Positions 27,301 to 38,039 of a stretch of DNA of 64,000 nt are shown one piece after another (position 1 is the first letter of the stretch; each line of letters begins with the position of its first letter). The stretch spans positions 33,937,786 to 34,001,785 of the forward strand of contig OZ024724.1 of the NCBI GenBank assembly GCA_964016875.1. Direction: 5' to 3'. The position numbers and the translations under genes were made by a program. The DNA comes from Fallopia convolvulus (lineage: Eukaryota > Streptophyta > Magnoliopsida > Caryophyllales > Polygonaceae). Below the pieces are notes generated by a model. The model was not told the origin of the DNA, did not search any database, and saw only the letters and a list, made by a program, of their open reading frames with translations.

Positions 27301-28730
27301 TAAAGGCAAAATGTGAAAAGACTAGTGAACTTTAAAGACATCTAGGTATACGCATTAAGAATGAGGATAGTATCAAGACAATAAGCACATCTGCACTATA
27401 AAAGCAAGACCGATCGAATAAAACTATAAATTCAAACCTAAAAACTGAATGCCACATTTAGGAGTTACATTTACATGGAAATTTCCTCGAACACTTGGCG
27501 TGAAATGTTAGATCACAAGTCAATTTAGAGGCAAAAGGAGAAAAAAAAAGTCAACTTGAAAGACATCTAGACATAAGCATAAAGAATGACGATAGTATCA
27601 AGCCAATAAAGCAAAAATCTGCAATACAAAATCAAGAGCGATCGAATAAGAGCATAAATTCAAACCTAGAAACCGAATGCTATATTTAGGAGTTACATTT
27701 ACATGGACATTTCATCGAACACTTATCATGAAATGTTTGATCACAAGTCATTTTAAGGGCAAAAGGAGAAAAAACAAGTGAACTTGGAAGACATCTAGGC
27801 ATAAGCATAAGGAATGAGGATAGTATCAAGCCAATAAGCACATTTTGCACTACAAAATCAAGACCGATCGAATAAGAGCATATTCGAACCTAAAAACCAA
27901 ATACCACACTTAGTAGTCACATTTACATGGACATTTCATTGAACACATGGCGTGCAATGTTAGATCACAAGTCATTTTAAAGGCAAAAGGAGAAAAAACA
28001 AGTGATCTTTAAGACATCTAGGCATAAGCATAAAGAATGAGGATAGTATCAAGCCAATAAGAACATTCTGCACTACAAAATCATGACCGATCCAATAAAA
28101 TCATAAATTCAAACCTAGAAACCGAATGTCACATTTAGGAGTGACATTTATATGGACATTTCATTGAACACCTGGCGTGCAATGTTAGATCACAAGTCAT
28201 TTTAAAGGCAAAAGAAGAAAAAACAAGTGATCTTTAAAGACATCTAGGCATAAGCATAAAGAATGAGGATAGTATCAAACCAATAAGCACATTCGGCACT
28301 ATAAAAGCAAGACCGATCGAATAAATGTATAAATTCAAACCTAGAAACCGAATGCCATATTTATGATTTACATTTACATGGACATTTCATCGAACACTTG
28401 GCGTTCCATGTTAGTTCACAAGTCATTTTAAAGGCAAAATGAGAAAAAACACGTGAACTTTAAAGGCATGTAGGCATAAGCACTCAATGCCACATTTAGG
28501 AGTGACATTTACATGGACATTTAATCGAACACTTGGCGTGCAATGTTGGATCAAAAGTCCAATTTTAAAGTCAAAAGAAGAAAAAACAAGTGAAGTTTAA
28601 AGACATCTAGGCATAAGCATAAAGAATGAGGATAGTATCAAGCCAATAAGCACATTCTGCACTACAAAATTAAGACGTATCGAATAAAAGCATAAATTTG
28701 AACCTAGAATCTGATTGCCACATTTAGGAG
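24338..28730 (+). repeat. Diverged satellite monomers
   Basis: These are irregular monomers of the same family and orientation. The first 450 bp parallels 15144-15640: the same GATGATAGTGAGAAGC variant, then the AACTTTAAGTGTGA deletion, but with a further loss of about 65 bp at about 24540. Later monomers contain joins at about 26348 and about 28483. The last five bases (28726-28730, AGGAG) are the left target-site copy of the next element. No gene is seen. Confidence 0.9.
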
Positions 28731-30497
28731 TGTTGGAAAGTTGTGTGTTAGAATAGAGTCAAGGAACAGTTATGGGAATTGTTCCTTGGGCAGCGGAATA
28801 ATAATAAATATGCAGGTGATAGGCACAAGCTAGAGAACAATATGGGAAGTATAGGAACAAAGAGTATTATGGGAACAATTCAAGGAATTTTAAGGAACAA
28901 GAACCAAAAGCATAAGAAAAGTAAAGGGACACAGTTCCTTATAGAGGAACCCCACTTCAACCAACTAGTTGAATTGGTAAACCTCTACCTCCCTTGGATG
29001 ATTTTGAATGATCTACTTGTTTTATTGATTGTTCCTTAGTTACAATAGGCAAGACTCAAACTTCTCTGTTCCTAGCAGTTCTTCCTAACTCTAGCAACAC
29101 TAATGAGTCTTCTCAACCAAGTTCCTAAGCGAACAACTCAACTAAGACAAGCAAACCAAACCTTACACATGGACTTGACTTTCACAAATCCCTTGCTCCT
29201 GGGAACTTCTTCCTCGCCGTCGCCGAGATCAAACACTCTCCGTCGACCACCTTCTCTCTCTTAATGCTCTTGTCTTTTTGGATTTCTGAAGGGGTGAATT
29301 TTTCTCTTGGGCTTGTTCACTATTTATATCTAAAGAGCCTTGCTCCCCAATCCTCAACTTGGGAAATGTCAAGATTGCCCTTGTCTTGTTCCCCAAGTAT
29401 GTACTTTCTCAACATGTGACTCTTGTTTGAATTTGGTCAACTCTTGAAGCTCATCAAGTCGTTGGATGAATAGGCTCAGTCTGATGCACAGACTGCTCCT
29501 CTGTTTTGTCAGGAACATGTCTCCGTATTTCTCGTTGATGTGTTTTTGGACTGGCTTGTGAGTTCCCTTAGATGGGAACAGTTCCTTCATTTTACACTGA
29601 GAGTTCCCTTCATTGTTCCCATGATTGTTTCTTCTCTTGGAGCTTTTCTCTTGAGGAACTATTCCTTTGATGGGAGCAGTTCCTTCATATTACACTGATA
29701 GTTCCCTTCATTGTTCCTTTGAGTCTTTCTTCTCTTGGAGCTTTGGTCTTGGGGAGCTATTCCTTGGATGGGAGCAGTTCCTTCACATTACATTGTCGTT
29801 CCCTTCACTATTCCTTTGAGCCTTGAACCTTCATTGTTCCCATCATGTTCCTGGATGGGAACAACTCCTCATATTGCACTGGCGTTCCCATCACTGTTCC
29901 TTTGAGCCTTAAACCTTCATTGTTCCCATCATGTTCCTGGATGGGAACAACTCCTCATATTGCACTGGCGTTCCCATCATTGTTCCTTTGAGCTTGGAAA
30001 CTTCACTGTTCCCATCATGTTCCCTAGATGGGAACAATTCCTTATATTACACTAGCGTTCCCATCACTGTTCCTTTGATCTTTGAAACTTCATTGTTCCC
30101 ATCATATTCCCTAGATGGGAACAGTGTCATCCTATTACACTGAGAGTTCCCTTTACTGTTCCCTCTATCAAGGGAACAGTTCCTTTCATCGTTCCCTTGA
30201 ATCTTCATTCTTTGTCTTGCTTCTCTTGGAGCCTTGAACTTCACAGTTCCCATCACTGTTCTCTCTAGTTAGATGAACAGTTCCTTTCATTGTTCCCTTG
30301 AATCTACCTTCTTTGTTTTGCTTCTCTTGGAACCTTCAATTTCACAGTTTCCATCACTGTTCCCTCTAGTTAGAGGAACAGTTCCTTTCATTGTTCCCTT
30401 GGACAATTCCTTCCCTGAAACACTTCATAGAACATATCAAATGCCAAGGGTTTGTTATCATCAAAACCCAAAGGGGCAAGGGAACCTTGCCTTAACA
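28731..30497 (-). repeat. 3' LTR of the SIRE-like element
   Basis: The LTR is 1767 bp and ends in TG...CA. Its terminal 47 bp (30451-30497) are repeated exactly at 30583-30629, which shows where the LTR stops. It contains an internal minisatellite at about 29560-30400. Short open frames in it look incidental. Confidence 0.75.
29560..30400. repeat. Minisatellite inside the LTR, unit about 86-110 bp
   Basis: Imperfect tandem units are built around GTTCCCATCATGTTCCTGG, ATGGGAACAACTCCTCATAT and GCACTGGCGTTCCCATCA. Corresponding points at 29845, 29931, 30017 and 30104 give a period of 86-87 bp. Upstream units around 29610-29800 are about 110 bp and more diverged. GGGAAC/GTTCCC pairs occur throughout and can form many small inverted repeats. 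Confidence 0.8.
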
Positions 30498-30525
30498 AGT
30501 TCCCCCTTTTTGATAATGACAAACC
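30498..30525 (-). other. Polypurine tract of the SIRE-like element
   Basis: On the minus strand the sequence just before the LTR is a run of As and Gs (ATTATCAAAAAGGGGGAACT). This is the expected primer site for plus-strand DNA synthesis. A second run, CTCAGGGGGAACTAG, lies at about 30554-30568. Confidence 0.65.
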
Positions 30526-30582
30526 CTTCAAAATTATAGAGCAAAACAAATACTAGTTCCCCCTGAGAGCAAGGGGCAAATG

Positions 30583-30629
30583 TTTGTTATCATCAAAACC
30601 CAAAGGGGCAAGGGAACCTTGCCTTAACA
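30583..30629 (-). repeat. 47-bp remnant of the 5' LTR
   Basis: It is identical base for base to 30451-30497. It directly abuts the right target-site copy, so the outer edge of the 5' LTR survives while the remainder and the gag-pol region were deleted. Confidence 0.75.
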
Positions 30630-31880
30630 AGGAGTGACATTCACATGGAAATTTCATCGAACACTTGGCGTGGAATGTTAGATCACATGTCATTTTAAAG
30701 GCAACAGGAGAAAAAACAAGTGAACTTGAAAGACATATAGGCATAAGCATAAAGAATGAGGATACTATCAAGCCAATAAGCACATTCTGCACTATAAAAG
30801 CAAGACGAATCGAATAAAAGTATATATTCAAACCTATCAACCGAATGCCATATTTAGGAATTACATTTACATGGACATTTCGTCGAACACTTGACGTGAA
30901 ATGTTTGATCACAAGTCATTTTAAAGGCAAAAGGTGAAAAAACAAGTGAACTTGAAAGACATCTAGGAATAAGCATAAAGAATGAGGATAATATCAAGCC
31001 AATAAGCACATTCTGCACTACAAAATCAAGACCAATCGAATAAGAGCATAAATTCAAACCTAAAACAGAATGCCATATTTATGAGTTACACTTACATGGA
31101 CATTTCTTCGAACACATGGCGTGCAATGTTAGATCACAAGTCATTTTAAAGGCAAAAGGAGAAGAAACAAGTGATCTTTAAAGACATCTTGGCACAAGCA
31201 TAAAGAATGAGGATAGTATCAAGCCAATAAGAACATTCTACACTACAAAATCAAGACCGATCCGAAAAGAGCATAAATTCAAACCTAGAAACCGAATGCC
31301 GCATTTAGGAGTGACATTTACATGGACGTTTCATCGAACACATGGCGTGCAATGTTAGATCACAAGTCATTTTAAAGGCAAAAGGAGAAAAAACAAGTTA
31401 TCTTTAATGACATCTAGGCATAAGCATAAAGAATGAGGATATTATTAAGCCAATAAGCACATTCTGCACTTTAAAAGCAAGACCGATCGAATAAAAGTAT
31501 AAATTCAAACCTAGAAACCAAATGCCATATTTAGGAGTTACATTCACATGGACATTTCATCGAACACTTGGCGTGAAATGTTAGATCACAAGTCATTATA
31601 AAGGCAAAAGGAGAAAAAACAAGTGAACTTGAAAGACATCTAGGAATAAGCATAAAGAATGAGGATACTATCAAGCCAATAAGCACATTATGCACTATAA
31701 AAGTAAGACCGATCGAATAAAAGTTTAAATTCAAACGTAGACACCGAATGCCATATTTAGGAGTTACATTTAAATGGTCATTTCATTGAACACTTGGCGT
31801 GAAATGTTAGATGACAAGTCATTTTAAAGGCAAAAGGAGAAAAAACAAGTGAACTTGATAGACATCTAGGCATAAGCATA

Positions 31881-32784
31881 AAAAATGAGTATAGTATCAA
31901 GCCAATAAGCACATTCTTCACTACAAAATCAAGACCGATCGAATAAGAGCATAAATTAAAACCTAGAAACCGAATACCATAGTTAGGAATGACATTTACA
32001 TGGACATTTCATCGAACACCTGGCCTGCAATGTTAGATCACAAGTCATTTTAAAGGAAAAAGGAGTTAAAACAAGTGAACTTTAAAGACATCTAGGCATA
32101 AGCATAAAGAATGAGGATAGTATCAAGCCAATAAGAACAGTCTACACTACAAAATCAAGACCAATCGAATAAAAGCTCAAATTCTAACCTAGAAACCGAA
32201 TTCTGCATTTAGGAGTGACATTTATATGGACATTTCATCGAACACTTGGCGTGCAATGTTAGATCACAAGCAATTTTAAAGGCATAAGGAGAAAAAACAA
32301 GTGAACTTTAAAGACATCTAGGCACAAGCATAAAAAATGAGGATAGTATCAAGCCAATAAGCACATTCTTCACTACAAAATAAAGACCGATCGAATAAGA
32401 GCATAAATTAAAACCTAGAAACCGAATACCATAGTTAGGAATGACATTTACATGGACATTTCATCGAACACCTGGCCTGCAATGTTAGATCACAAGTCAT
32501 TTTAAAGGAAAAAGGAGTTAAAACAAGTGAACTTTAAAGACATCTAGGCATAAGCATAAAGAATGAGGATAGTATCAAGCCAATAAGAACAGTCTACACT
32601 ACAAAATCAAGACCAATCGAATAAAAGCTCAAATTCTAACCTAGAAACCGAATTCTGCATTTAGGAGTGACATTTATATGGACATTTCATCGAACACTTG
32701 GCGTGCAATGTTAGATCACAAGCAATTTTAAAGGCATAAGGAGAAAAAACAAGTGAACTTTAAAGACATCTAGGCACAAGCATA
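31881..32784 (+). repeat. Tandem duplication of a 452-bp monomer dimer
   Basis: 31881-32332 and 32333-32784 are nearly identical two-monomer blocks in an otherwise diverged region. They share rare variants: ACCATAGTTAGGAATGACA, ACACCTGGCCTGCAATG, AAAGGAGTTAAAACAAG and AAGCTCAAATTCTAACC. One difference noted is AAATCAAGACC against AAATAAAGACC. Confidence 0.87.
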
Positions 32785-34462
32785 AAAAATGAGGATAGTA
32801 TCAATCCAATAAGCACATTCTGCAGAACAAAATCAACACGTATCGAATAAAAGAATAAATTCGAACCATGAAACCAAATGCCACATTTAGGTGTGACATT
32901 TATATGGACATTTCATCGAACACTTGGCGTGCACCGTTAGATCATAAGTCATTTTATAGGAAAAAGGAGAATAAACAAGGTAACTTTAAAGACATCTAGG
33001 CATAAGCATAAAGAATGAGGATAGTATCAAGCCCATAAGCACATTCTGGACAACAAAATCAAGACCGATCAAATAAGAGCATATTCTAACCTAAAAACGG
33101 AATGCCACATTTAGGAGTGACATGTACATGGACATTTCATCGAACAATTGGCGTGCAATGTTAGATCACAAGTCAAATTTTAAAGGAAAAAGGAGAAAAA
33201 ACAAGTGAACTTTAAAGATATCTAGGCATAAGCATAAAGAATGAGGATAGTATCATGCCAATAAGCACATTCTGCACTTGGCGTGCCATATTAGATCACA
33301 AGTCAAATTTTAAAGGCAAAAGGAGAAAAAAACAAAAGAATTTAAAGACTTATAGGGATAAGCATAAAGAATGAGGATATTATTAAGCCAATAAGCACAT
33401 TCTGCACTATAAAAGCAAGACCGATCGAATAAAAGTATAAATTCAAACCTAGAAACCGAATGCCATATTTAGGAGTTACATTTACATGGACATTTCATAG
33501 AACACTTGGCGTGAAATGTTAGATCACAAGTCATTTTAATGGCAAAAGGAGAAAAAACAAGTGAACTTTAAAGACATCTAGGCATAAGCATAAAGAATGA
33601 GGATAGTATCAAGCCAATAAGCACATTCTGCACTACAAAATCAAGACCGATCCAATAAAAGCATAAATTCAAACCTAGAAACCGAATGCCACATTTAGGA
33701 ATGACATTTACATAGACATTTCATCGAACACTTGGCGTGCCATGTTATATCACAAGTCATTTTAAAGGCAAAATGAGAAAGAACAGGTGAACTTTAAAGA
33801 CATCTAGGCATAAACATAAAGAATGAGGATAGTATCAAGCCAATAAGCACATTATGCACTACAAAATCAAGATGTATTTAAAAAAAGCGTAAATTCAAAC
33901 CTAGACACCGAATGCCACATTTATAGTGACATACTAGAGCAATACTAGAGCACAAGTCAAATTTTAAAGTTAAAAGGAGAAAAAACAAGTGAATTTAAAG
34001 TCATATAGGCATAAGCATAAAGAATGAGGATAGTATTAACCCAATAAGCACATTCTGCACTATAAAAGAAAGATCGATCGAATAAAAGTATAAATTCAAA
34101 CCTAGAAACCGAATGCAATATTTAGGAGTTACATTTACATGGACATTTCATAGAACACTTGGCGTGAAATGTTAGATCACAAGTCATTTTAAAGGCAAAA
34201 GGAGAAAAAACAAGTGAGCTTTAAAGACATCTAGGCATAAGCATAAAGAATGAGAATAGTATCAAGCCAATAATCACATTCTGCACTACAAAATCAAGAC
34301 CGATCCATTAAAAGAATAAATTCAAACCTAGACACCGAATGCCACATTTAGAAGTGACATTTACATGGACATTTGATCGAACACTTGACGTTCAATGCTA
34401 GATCACAAGTCAAATTTTAAAGTTAAAATGAGAAAAAACAAGTGAATTTAAAGAAATATAGG

Positions 34463-34467
34463 CATAA
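34463..34467. repeat. Target-site duplication, left copy (CATAA)
   Basis: CATAA directly precedes the LTR start TGATGCG. The same five bases follow the other LTR at 42785-42789. It lies in the monomer motif CTAGGCATAAGCATAAAG. Confidence 0.88.
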
Positions 34468-35438
34468 TGATGCGTCCCTCGCTTGGGATGCTTCAGATCG
34501 ATCGTTGGCTTGAGTATTAGGTCTCCAATTGGCGTAGCGGAAGGCTGGTTTGTTGGTGATTTGGTTCGAACAATCAACGAGAAACAAGAACACAAGAGCA
34601 ATTGCGAGATTTAGAGGTGGCGTCACAACACAAGAAGGGAAAATAAGGAGAAACCTCTACTTTAATTAACCCTAATATGTGTGCTGAATTGAAACATATG
34701 CGTACGCCCCCTTATATAGGGAGGCAGCTGAAGAAAACTCAAAGAAACCCTAATCTATCGGCGGCGCGCCTAGGGCAAGCTTGCAAACTTAGGCCCAACG
34801 GCTCGGTCCGAAAATGATCGGCGCAAGGCTCATAAAAGTCTTTCTAAATGTGTAAAACCAACAATAGAAATGTTCCATAATAGAAAGAATGCATAAAAGT
34901 ACTAAAAACGGATAGGTCGTCCGTGACCGTGCCGGGAGTGTCACGACAAGGGCTGTCGCGACGCTGGCAAGGATGGGACTCAACGCTGGCGAAGTCACGG
35001 GGCACTAGCGAGGTCGCTGGCACGACGCGGGACGCTGGTGACGACGCTAGTGAGGTCTCGAGGACTTGAGGTTCGCCGATGCTTCCTAGAACCTCAAGTT
35101 GAGACTCGATTCCGAGGTCCGATGCGAGAACCTCAAGTTTGGCTTCGAGGTCTTGGCGAAGGCTGGAGGCGACCTTGTCTTGCGATCCAATGCTCGAGGA
35201 GGGTGCGCCTTGGCGAGATCGATCCGATAGCTCGAAGCGAGGTTCCTCGGCGCCGATGGTGGTGATGGTGCCGAGCGAGGTTGCGGTGTAGGGCGCGCCG
35301 TGGCCTGCGGAGAGGCGCGCCACAAGAGACCTCGTTGTGTCTTGGATTGCTCGGGTTCTGGCACGAGTGATGGGGCCATCCGAGCGAAGAGTGAATGCGT
35401 CGTCCTCTTGGCTAGCATCCATGACGGGGGTCGCATCA
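34468..35438 (-). repeat. 3' LTR of the CRM-like element
   Basis: This 971-bp LTR is bounded by TGATGCG and CGCATCA. It is an approximate repeat of 41804-42784. The pol reading frame enters it from the interior at 35438 and stays open to 34844. Compared with the 5' LTR it lacks about 10 bp near 35006. The minus strand carries a TATATAAGG promoter-like box at about 34714-34722. Confidence 0.9.
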
Positions 35439-35876
35439 CCCTCCCCCACTTGGTTGGGAAACGTCCCCGTTTCCTCATAAGCGGGTGCAACATAAGGGGA
35501 GAGTGATGAATAGATAAATACCCCTTGTGTCTTGTTTGTTTTATGTGTCTTGCCTTTGAGGTCGAGCTTATAAGGTCGAACTACTTGAGTGAACCGAGTG
35601 CTTGCCTTCGAGGTCGAGCTTATATGCGTTGTCTCCGATTCGCTCAAGGACCCGAAAAGGCCCGTCTCCGCGCTGGTGAAGCTCCGTCTTCCTTGAATCC
35701 GGAAACCTGTCCTTCCGAAGATGGAGCCACACGAGGTCCCCGGGGTTGAAAACCATGCGTTTCCGACCTTTGTTGTGCTGAGCCTCGTATTGAGCGGCGC
35801 GGCGCTCCAATTGAACTTTAGTCCGCTCGTGTAGCTTGCGGATGGCTTCGGCATGGTTGGAGGGGTCGATGTGTTC
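34844..35876 (-). pseudogene. Integrase C-terminal tail of the CRM-like element, extending into the 3' LTR
   Basis: Downstream of the TGA the same frame encodes a GPY/F-type module (PGDLVWLHLRKDRFP, HQRGDGPFRVLERI, NAYKLDLEG). A direct repeat of roughly 55 bp (TTGCCTTCGAGGTCGAGCTT, near 35550 and 35602) disturbs it near 35580. A second frame (34844-35938) continues with SSLSPYVAPAYEETGTFP, crosses the polypurine tract and enters the 3' LTR at 35438. There it reads DDAFTLRSDGPITRARTRAI. No classical chromodomain is seen. In CRM elements a short C-terminal motif coded partly by the LTR takes the place of a chromodomain and is thought to direct insertion to centromeric chromatin. Assigning this tail to that motif rests on position and GPITRAR only. 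How far into the LTR the real protein reached is unknown. Confidence 0.7.
35439..35452 (-). other. Polypurine tract of the CRM-like element
   Basis: On the minus strand AAGTGGGGGAGGG lies directly against the TGATGCG start of the 3' LTR, as required for plus-strand priming. It is also inside the open pol frame. Confidence 0.85.
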
Positions 35877-36633
35877 TCAGTTCTTGAAAGGCCGAGTTGT
35901 GAGATCCATCGGAGAGTGAGGGTTGAGGCCGTAGACAATCTCGAACGGCGTCATCTTGGTGGCCGAGTGTTTGGACTTGTTGTAAGCAAATTCAACAAAT
36001 GGTATTAGATCCTCCCACCGGCGTGGGTTATTTTTGAGCACCGTCCGAAGAAGGGTGCCCAAGGTCCGATTGGTCACCTCAGTCTGACCATCGGTTTGGG
36101 GATGATAAGAAGTAGAAAAGAGTAATTGTGTGCCTAGCTTTCCCCCAAGCGTTCTCCAGAAATGGCTACAGAATTTCGTATCGCGATCACTAACAATAGT
36201 GCGAGGCACGCCATGTAAGCGCATGACATGCTCAAAGAATAAGTTTGCGATTTCAGTCGCATTGTTGTTCCCTTTGCATGGCACGAAGTGAGCCATTTTG
36301 GAGAAGCGGTCCACAATCACGAAAATCGATAGAGAGATCTTCCCACGGAGTACCCGAAATAGGCAACGGAGTGTAAAGGCCATGAGGTTGGAACCTCGAT
36401 TTTGCAGTTTGGCACGGCACACAACCCCGGCAATACTTGTGAACGTCCGAAGTCATGTGTGGCCAGAAGAAGTGTTCACGAAGTGCTGCTAGGGTTTTGG
36501 CTATGCCAAAGTGGCCCCGGCCATCATGAGCTTCTTTGAGCAAAAGATGCCTCACAGACGAGGCCGGAATGCAAACCTTCCCGGCTCGGTAGAGATATCC
36601 ATCGTCCAAAAAGAATGTCTCATGGATTCGACT
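35877..36633 (-). pseudogene. Integrase (zinc finger and catalytic core) of the CRM-like element
   Basis: Integrase inserts the DNA copy into the genome. The frame continues in phase past the TAG at 36634. The HHCC zinc-binding domain is clear: HDGRGHFG supplies the histidines and CRGCVPC the cysteines. The core has its first Asp in PWEDLSIDF, but a deletion with frameshift near 36330 removes the segment that usually links it to the next block. The next frame resumes at VIVDRFSKMAHFVPC, with the second Asp in IVSDRDTKF and the Glu in YHPQTDGQTEVTNRTL. The frame stops at a TGA at 35877-35879, within what should be one continuous domain and C-terminal tail. Confidence 0.88.
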
Positions 36634-38030
36634 TTGCTAAAGGTTCTCCATGATCGGTTTAAAATATGGATCATGCAAATATAACTCCTTAATCAACGAG
36701 AACCCTAGCAAATTGGCCTGCAGTTGAGTTAAAAGCACATACCTGCGTGACAGAGCATCTGCCACTACATTTTCTTTCCCTTTCTTGTGGGCGATAATAT
36801 ACGGAAAGGTTTCCATAAATTCTACCCACCGAGCATGGCGCCTGTTTAGAGTCGTTTGACTCCTAAGATATGCAAGGGCCGCATGGTCCGTATGAATAAC
36901 GAACTCACTAGGCCAAAGATAGTGCTGCCATGTTTTAAGAACCCGAATAAGTGCGTACAACTCCTTGTCATACGTCGGGTAATTGAGAGTTGCCCCCGTT
37001 AATTTTTCACTAAAGTATGCAATAGGGCGTCTCTCTTGAAGGAGTACGCCGCCTACGCCATAGTCGGAAACGTCGCACTCGATCTCAAAGCGCTTAGTGA
37101 AGTCTGGCAATTGCAAGACCGGAGCGCTACACAAAGCATCTTTTAAGGCCTGAAAGGCGGCCTCCTGAATCGGCATCCACTTGATTGTGGTTGCCTTCTT
37201 GGTCAGATTATGGAGTGGCCCGGCGATGGAACTAAAGTCCTTGATGAATCGCCTATAGAACCCTGCGAGCCCTAAGAAGGATCGAACCATCGTCCGGGTC
37301 GTAGGGGTGGGCCACTCTCGGATGGCGCGGATCTTGTCGTCATCCACTTTCAGCCCATCCTTGGACACGACGAACCCAAGAAAATTCGTCGTGTCCGTGC
37401 AAAACGAACATTTATCCAAGTTTACAAACAAAGAGTGCTCGCAAAGGCATTCTAACACCAACCTAAGGTGCCTCGCGTGAGAATCTAAGTCCTTAGAAAA
37501 AACCAGAATATCGTCAAAGTAGACGACAACAAAACGTCCTATAAATTTACGAAAAACATAGTTCATAAGCCGCATAAAAGTACTAGGGGCGTTTGTCAAG
37601 CCAAAAGGCATGACAAGCCATTCATACAAACCATGTTTGGTTTTGAATGCGGTCTTCCACTCGTCGCCTTCATGCATCCGGATTTGGTGGTAACCGCTTC
37701 GGAGATCGATCTTTGAGAACAAGGCGGCGCCGTGGAACTCATCGAGCATGTCATCAAGCCGTGGAATGGGATGTCTGTACTTCACCGTGATCTGATTTAT
37801 GGCTCGGCAGTCGACACACATACGCCACGAGCATCCTTCTTCGGCACGAGGATCACAGGCACCGCGCAAGGGCTTAAGGACTCGCGGACGAATCCCTTGT
37901 CCAACAAGTCTTGAACTTGGCGTTGAAGCTCCTCGGTTTCCCTAGGTGAAGTCCTATATGCAGCTCGATTGGGAAGGGAAGCGCCTGGCACGAGGTCGAT
38001 CTTGTGCTCAATCCCACGGATCGGCGGCAA
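36634..38030 (-). pseudogene. Reverse transcriptase and RNase H of the CRM-like element
   Basis: The enzyme copies element RNA to DNA and removes the RNA strand. It begins in one frame (37797-38030: PPIRGIEHKIDLVPG, TSPRETEELQRQV, PVILVPKKD) and, after a shift near 37840, continues as a 410-codon frame (36637-37869). Visible RT blocks are CVDCRAINQITVKYRHPIPR, FSKIDLRSGYHQIR, PFGLTNAPSTFM and the catalytic VVVYFDDILVFS (YFDD at residues 117-120 of that frame). Then come the connection region and RNase H with IECDVSDYGVGGVLL, HTDHAALAYL and ENVVADALSRR. A TAG codon at 36634-36636 ends the frame just before integrase. Catalytic residues appear kept despite the breaks. Confidence 0.92.
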
Positions 38031-38039
38031 GCCCTTCGA

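Larger units (their letters stand above)
28731..30629 (-). mobile_element. Copia SIRE/Maximus-like retrotransposon remnant
   Basis: The satellite is interrupted between AGGAG (28726-28730) and AGGAG (30630-30634), a perfect 5-bp target-site duplication. Read on the minus strand, the insert starts TGTTAAGGCAAGG and ends CTTTCCAACA, i.e. TG...CA ends. It holds one nearly complete LTR (28731-30497), a purine-rich run typical of the end of the internal region (30498-30525), and only 47 bp of the other LTR (30583-30629). The coding region is gone. TGTTAAGG-type ends preceded by TCAAAAAGGGGG-type tracts are known from the SIRE/Maximus lineage of Copia. The lineage call is from recognition, not from a protein. 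Confidence 0.75.
30630..34467 (+). repeat. Diverged satellite monomers between two retrotransposons
   Basis: About 17 irregular monomers lie here in the same orientation as the rest of the array, with many AAAAGTATAAATTCAAACC-type tails. Breaks include GCACATTCTGCACTTGGCG at about 33275, where CACT joins two different parts of the monomer, and a scrambled GACATACTAGAGCAATAC at about 33928. The stretch ends with CATAA at 34463-34467, the left target-site copy of the CRM-like element. No gene is seen. Confidence 0.9.

Noticed and set aside
1..28730. Regular repeats with spacers resembling a CRISPR array.
   Set aside because: The whole 224-bp monomer repeats, including the parts between conserved words; there are no unique spacers, no cas genes and the context is a plant genome.
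30273..30539. 88-codon plus-strand frame in the SIRE-like LTR.
   Set aside because: It lies across the minisatellite and LTR edge and is composed of repeat units; no family resemblance.
35086..35506. Overlapping frames on both strands in the GC-rich part of the CRM-like LTR.
   Set aside because: Stop-poor because of GC-rich composition. Only the frame continuous with pol is supported by position and motif.
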